Position numbers and translations under genes: made by a program
DNA from: Acidovorax sp. 1608163
GTDB lineage: Bacteria > Pseudomonadota > Gammaproteobacteria > Burkholderiales > Burkholderiaceae_C
Direction: 5' to 3'
DNA: 64,000 nt
Assembly: GCF_003669015.1 (NCBI RefSeq)
Contig: NZ_CP033069.1
Span: 3,730,501 to 3,794,500 of the forward strand
Notes under the pieces: model-generated
Databases searched by the model: none
The model's input: only the letters and a program-made list of their open reading frames with translations
Told to the model about the DNA's origin: nothing
Shown: positions 62,620 to 64,000 of the stretch, piece by piece
How positions within the stretch are numbered: position 1 is the first letter of the stretch
Layout: every line of letters begins with the position of its first letter

Positions 62620-63195
62620 TCACACGTAACGCGCCATGCAGTTGCGCAACTGGTCCAGCCCACGCCGTATCCAGGTCTTGACGGTGCCCAGCGGCAGCTT
62701 GAGTTGCTCGGCCAGCTCGCCGTGGCTTTGGTCGCGCAGATACGCCAGGCTGACGACTTCGCGCTGCTTACCATCGAGCTTGGCAAGGCATTGGTGCAGC
62801 GCGAAGGCCTGCTCGCTGGCCTCGGTCACGTCCATGGGGTTGGCGCCGTCGCCCTCCAGCGTGTCCGACAACAGGTCGTCCAGTTCATCGGTCACATCGC
62901 TGCGGTCGGTTGTGCGCTTGCGCAGGGCATCCAGTGCCCGGCTGCGCACGATGAGCCCCATCCAGGCCATGGGCGGACTGAGCGACGCGCGGTAGCTGCC
63001 CGCCCCGCGCCAGATGGCCACGAAGGCGTCCTGCAGCACGTCTTCTGCGGCATCGCGCTGGCGCACGATGCGCAGCGCCAAACCAAACAGTTTGGACGAA
63101 GTGCGCTCATACAGGGCCTTGAGGGCCGAGTCGTCTTGCGCTGCCACGCGGTCGATGAGTTCCATGAGTTCGCGATCGGAGTGGAGGGTGCTCAT
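62620..63195 (-). CDS. ECF-family RNA polymerase sigma factor
   Basis: The 191-residue product has region 2 (about 25-90, LFGLALRIVRQRDAAEDVLQ and FVAIWRGAGSYR) and region 4 (about 130-180, SLAYLRDQSHGELAEQLKLP and GTVKTWIRRGL). ATG 63195 (MSTLHSDRELMEL) is preferred to a longer open start. It is partnered with the downstream anti-sigma gene and divergent from the DUF3455 lipoprotein gene. Similar ECF/RskA pairs respond to oxidative stress; the signal here is not known. Confidence 0.88.
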   Translation of the reverse strand: MSTLHSDRELMELIDRVAAQDDSALKALYERTSSKLFGLALRIVRQRDAAEDVLQDAFVAIWRGAGSYRASLSPPMAWMGLIVRSRALDALRKRTTDRSDVTDELDDLLSDTLEGDGANPMDVTEASEQAFALHQCLAKLDGKQREVVSLAYLRDQSHGELAEQLKLPLGTVKTWIRRGLDQLRNCMARYV

Positions 63196-63525
63196 GCGCC
63201 CATTGTCTTGGATAAGCGCCCTTGCAGACACCACGGCGGCGTCCATTGCCAAGTTAAGGCGCATAGCTGCATTACCCGAACCGGCCAATGCCTGCACAAC
63301 GGATACGGGCACAGCACCCCTCTGGATTCAACGCAACGGCCTCACCCACACCGCTTTTCAAAAGAATATTTAAAAAGAGCACTTTTTGAATCCACTCTCC
63401 ATCGGCCTGCGTATAGCCCTTCGTCACCGGAAAAAATGCTGCAGAGCCCGCCTTGAGCGGATGGTCCACCCTGCCTGCAGTGCGATTTCGGTGCGCTCTA
63501 CCCAACCCCTCCCAAGGAAGCCACC

Positions 63526-64000
63526 ATGCAAGCACGCACCCCTTTGATCGCCACGACCCTGCTGGCCGCCACCGCCCTGACGGCCTGTGGCTCCATGGCC
63601 CCCGCCACCCCGATGCCCGCGTTCAACCAGAGCACCTTGCCCGCTGCAGTGCAAGTGCCGGCAGGCCAACGCATTGCCCTGGAAACCGTGGGCACGGGCA
63701 GCATCACCTACGAGTGCCGGGCCAAGAAAGACATGCCCAGCGACTTTGAGTGGGTGTTTGTGGGGCCCGATGCCCAGCTGATGGACCGCGCAGGCAAAGC
63801 CATAGGCCGCTACTTTGGCCCACCGGCCACCTGGGAGAGCAACGATGGCTCCAAGGTCACGGCCACGCAGGTGGCAGTGGCCCCCGCAGGTGCGGGCAAC
63901 ATCCCGCTCCAACTGGTCAAGGCCAACCCCGCCATGGGCATGGGCGCCATGCAGGGCGTGACCTACATCCAGCGCGTGGCCACCCAGGGCGGCGTGGCAC
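63526..64000 (+). CDS. DUF3455-family lipoprotein (partial, cut by window edge)
   Basis: The visible 158 residues start MQARTPLIATTLLAAT followed by the lipobox LTACGS, predicting a lipid-anchored envelope protein. The mature part contains DUF3455-like segments: ITYECRAKKDM, WVFVGPDAQLMDRAG, IGRYFGPPATWESNDGSKV. AAGGAAG precedes the ATG. It is divergent from the ECF sigma gene, so it could be a target of that regulon. The function of DUF3455 is unknown. Confidence 0.85.
   Translation, partial: MQARTPLIATTLLAATALTACGSMAPATPMPAFNQSTLPAAVQVPAGQRIALETVGTGSITYECRAKKDMPSDFEWVFVGPDAQLMDRAGKAIGRYFGPPATWESNDGSKVTATQVAVAPAGAGNIPLQLVKANPAMGMGAMQGVTYIQRVATQGGVA

Overview
The window reads as a chromosomal segment of a betaproteobacterium of the Comamonadaceae, most like Acidovorax. 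The basis is high GC, the protein sequences, the gene order mucD-rseB-rseA-rpoE / fabF-acpP-fabG-fabD-fabH-plsX-rpmF, and a dispersed short repeat that I know from this family. That placement is inference, because no database search was possible. There are no rRNA or tRNA genes, CRISPR arrays, insertion sequences or phage genes.

Layout. 1-5.0 kb (minus strand): envelope-stress module with sigma-E, its anti-sigma factor RseA, RseB and the periplasmic protease MucD, plus a small YgfX-like membrane protein. 5.2-11.6 kb (minus): fatty-acid and phospholipid start operon with ribosomal protein L32 and a YceD-like protein. 11.6-16.5 kb: Maf-type pyrophosphatase and a tetrapyrrole-methylase-type methyltransferase (plus strand), then SppA-type peptidase, Rieske protein, HAD phosphatase and RluC (minus strand). 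16.5-23.1 kb (plus): RNase E with a long leader, YaaA, a prolyl 4-hydroxylase-like oxygenase and QueF. 23.2-28.1 kb (minus): two tandem Aer-like chemoreceptors and DNA polymerase IV. 28.1-29.9 kb: a DMT exporter with a divergent LysR regulator. 30.0-31.9 kb: a HipBA toxin-antitoxin pair with an AT-rich operator region. 31.9-39.7 kb: a catabolic cluster (TPP enzyme, aminotransferase, solute-binding protein, FAD oxidase, AmaB-like aldehyde dehydrogenase) with a divergent LysR, probably for lysine, pipecolate or aminoadipate. 39.9-41.4 kb: a membrane diguanylate cyclase. 41.4-43.8 kb: an accessory patch with a TipAS-domain remnant, a possible SUKH immunity protein and a small secreted protein. 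43.8-51.7 kb: an IclR regulator and a polyamine-type ABC transporter wrapped around a three-subunit FAD/Fe-S amine oxidase. 51.8-54.0 kb: a compact operon for a DUF3034 protein, an exported truncated globin and a cupredoxin. 54.3-61.6 kb: a REC-GGDEF protein with a giant CHASE/PAS hybrid kinase, then a chemoreceptor. 61.8-64.0 kb: an ECF sigma/anti-sigma pair and a divergent DUF3455 lipoprotein cut by the window edge.

Two results stand out. First, four conserved genes (rne, yaaA, the prolyl hydroxylase and the REC-GGDEF protein) each carry one apparent missing G in a CCCGG or CCCCG context. This points to an assembly or sequencing artefact rather than gene decay. Second, two dispersed non-coding repeat families are present: a ~113-bp element with 14-bp terminal inverted repeats, and a ~55-bp palindromic repeat in six copies. 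One short copy encodes the signal peptide of the cupredoxin, another supplies the end of fabH, and another abuts the queF start codon. The least described gene set is the exported globin / cupredoxin / DUF3034 operon.
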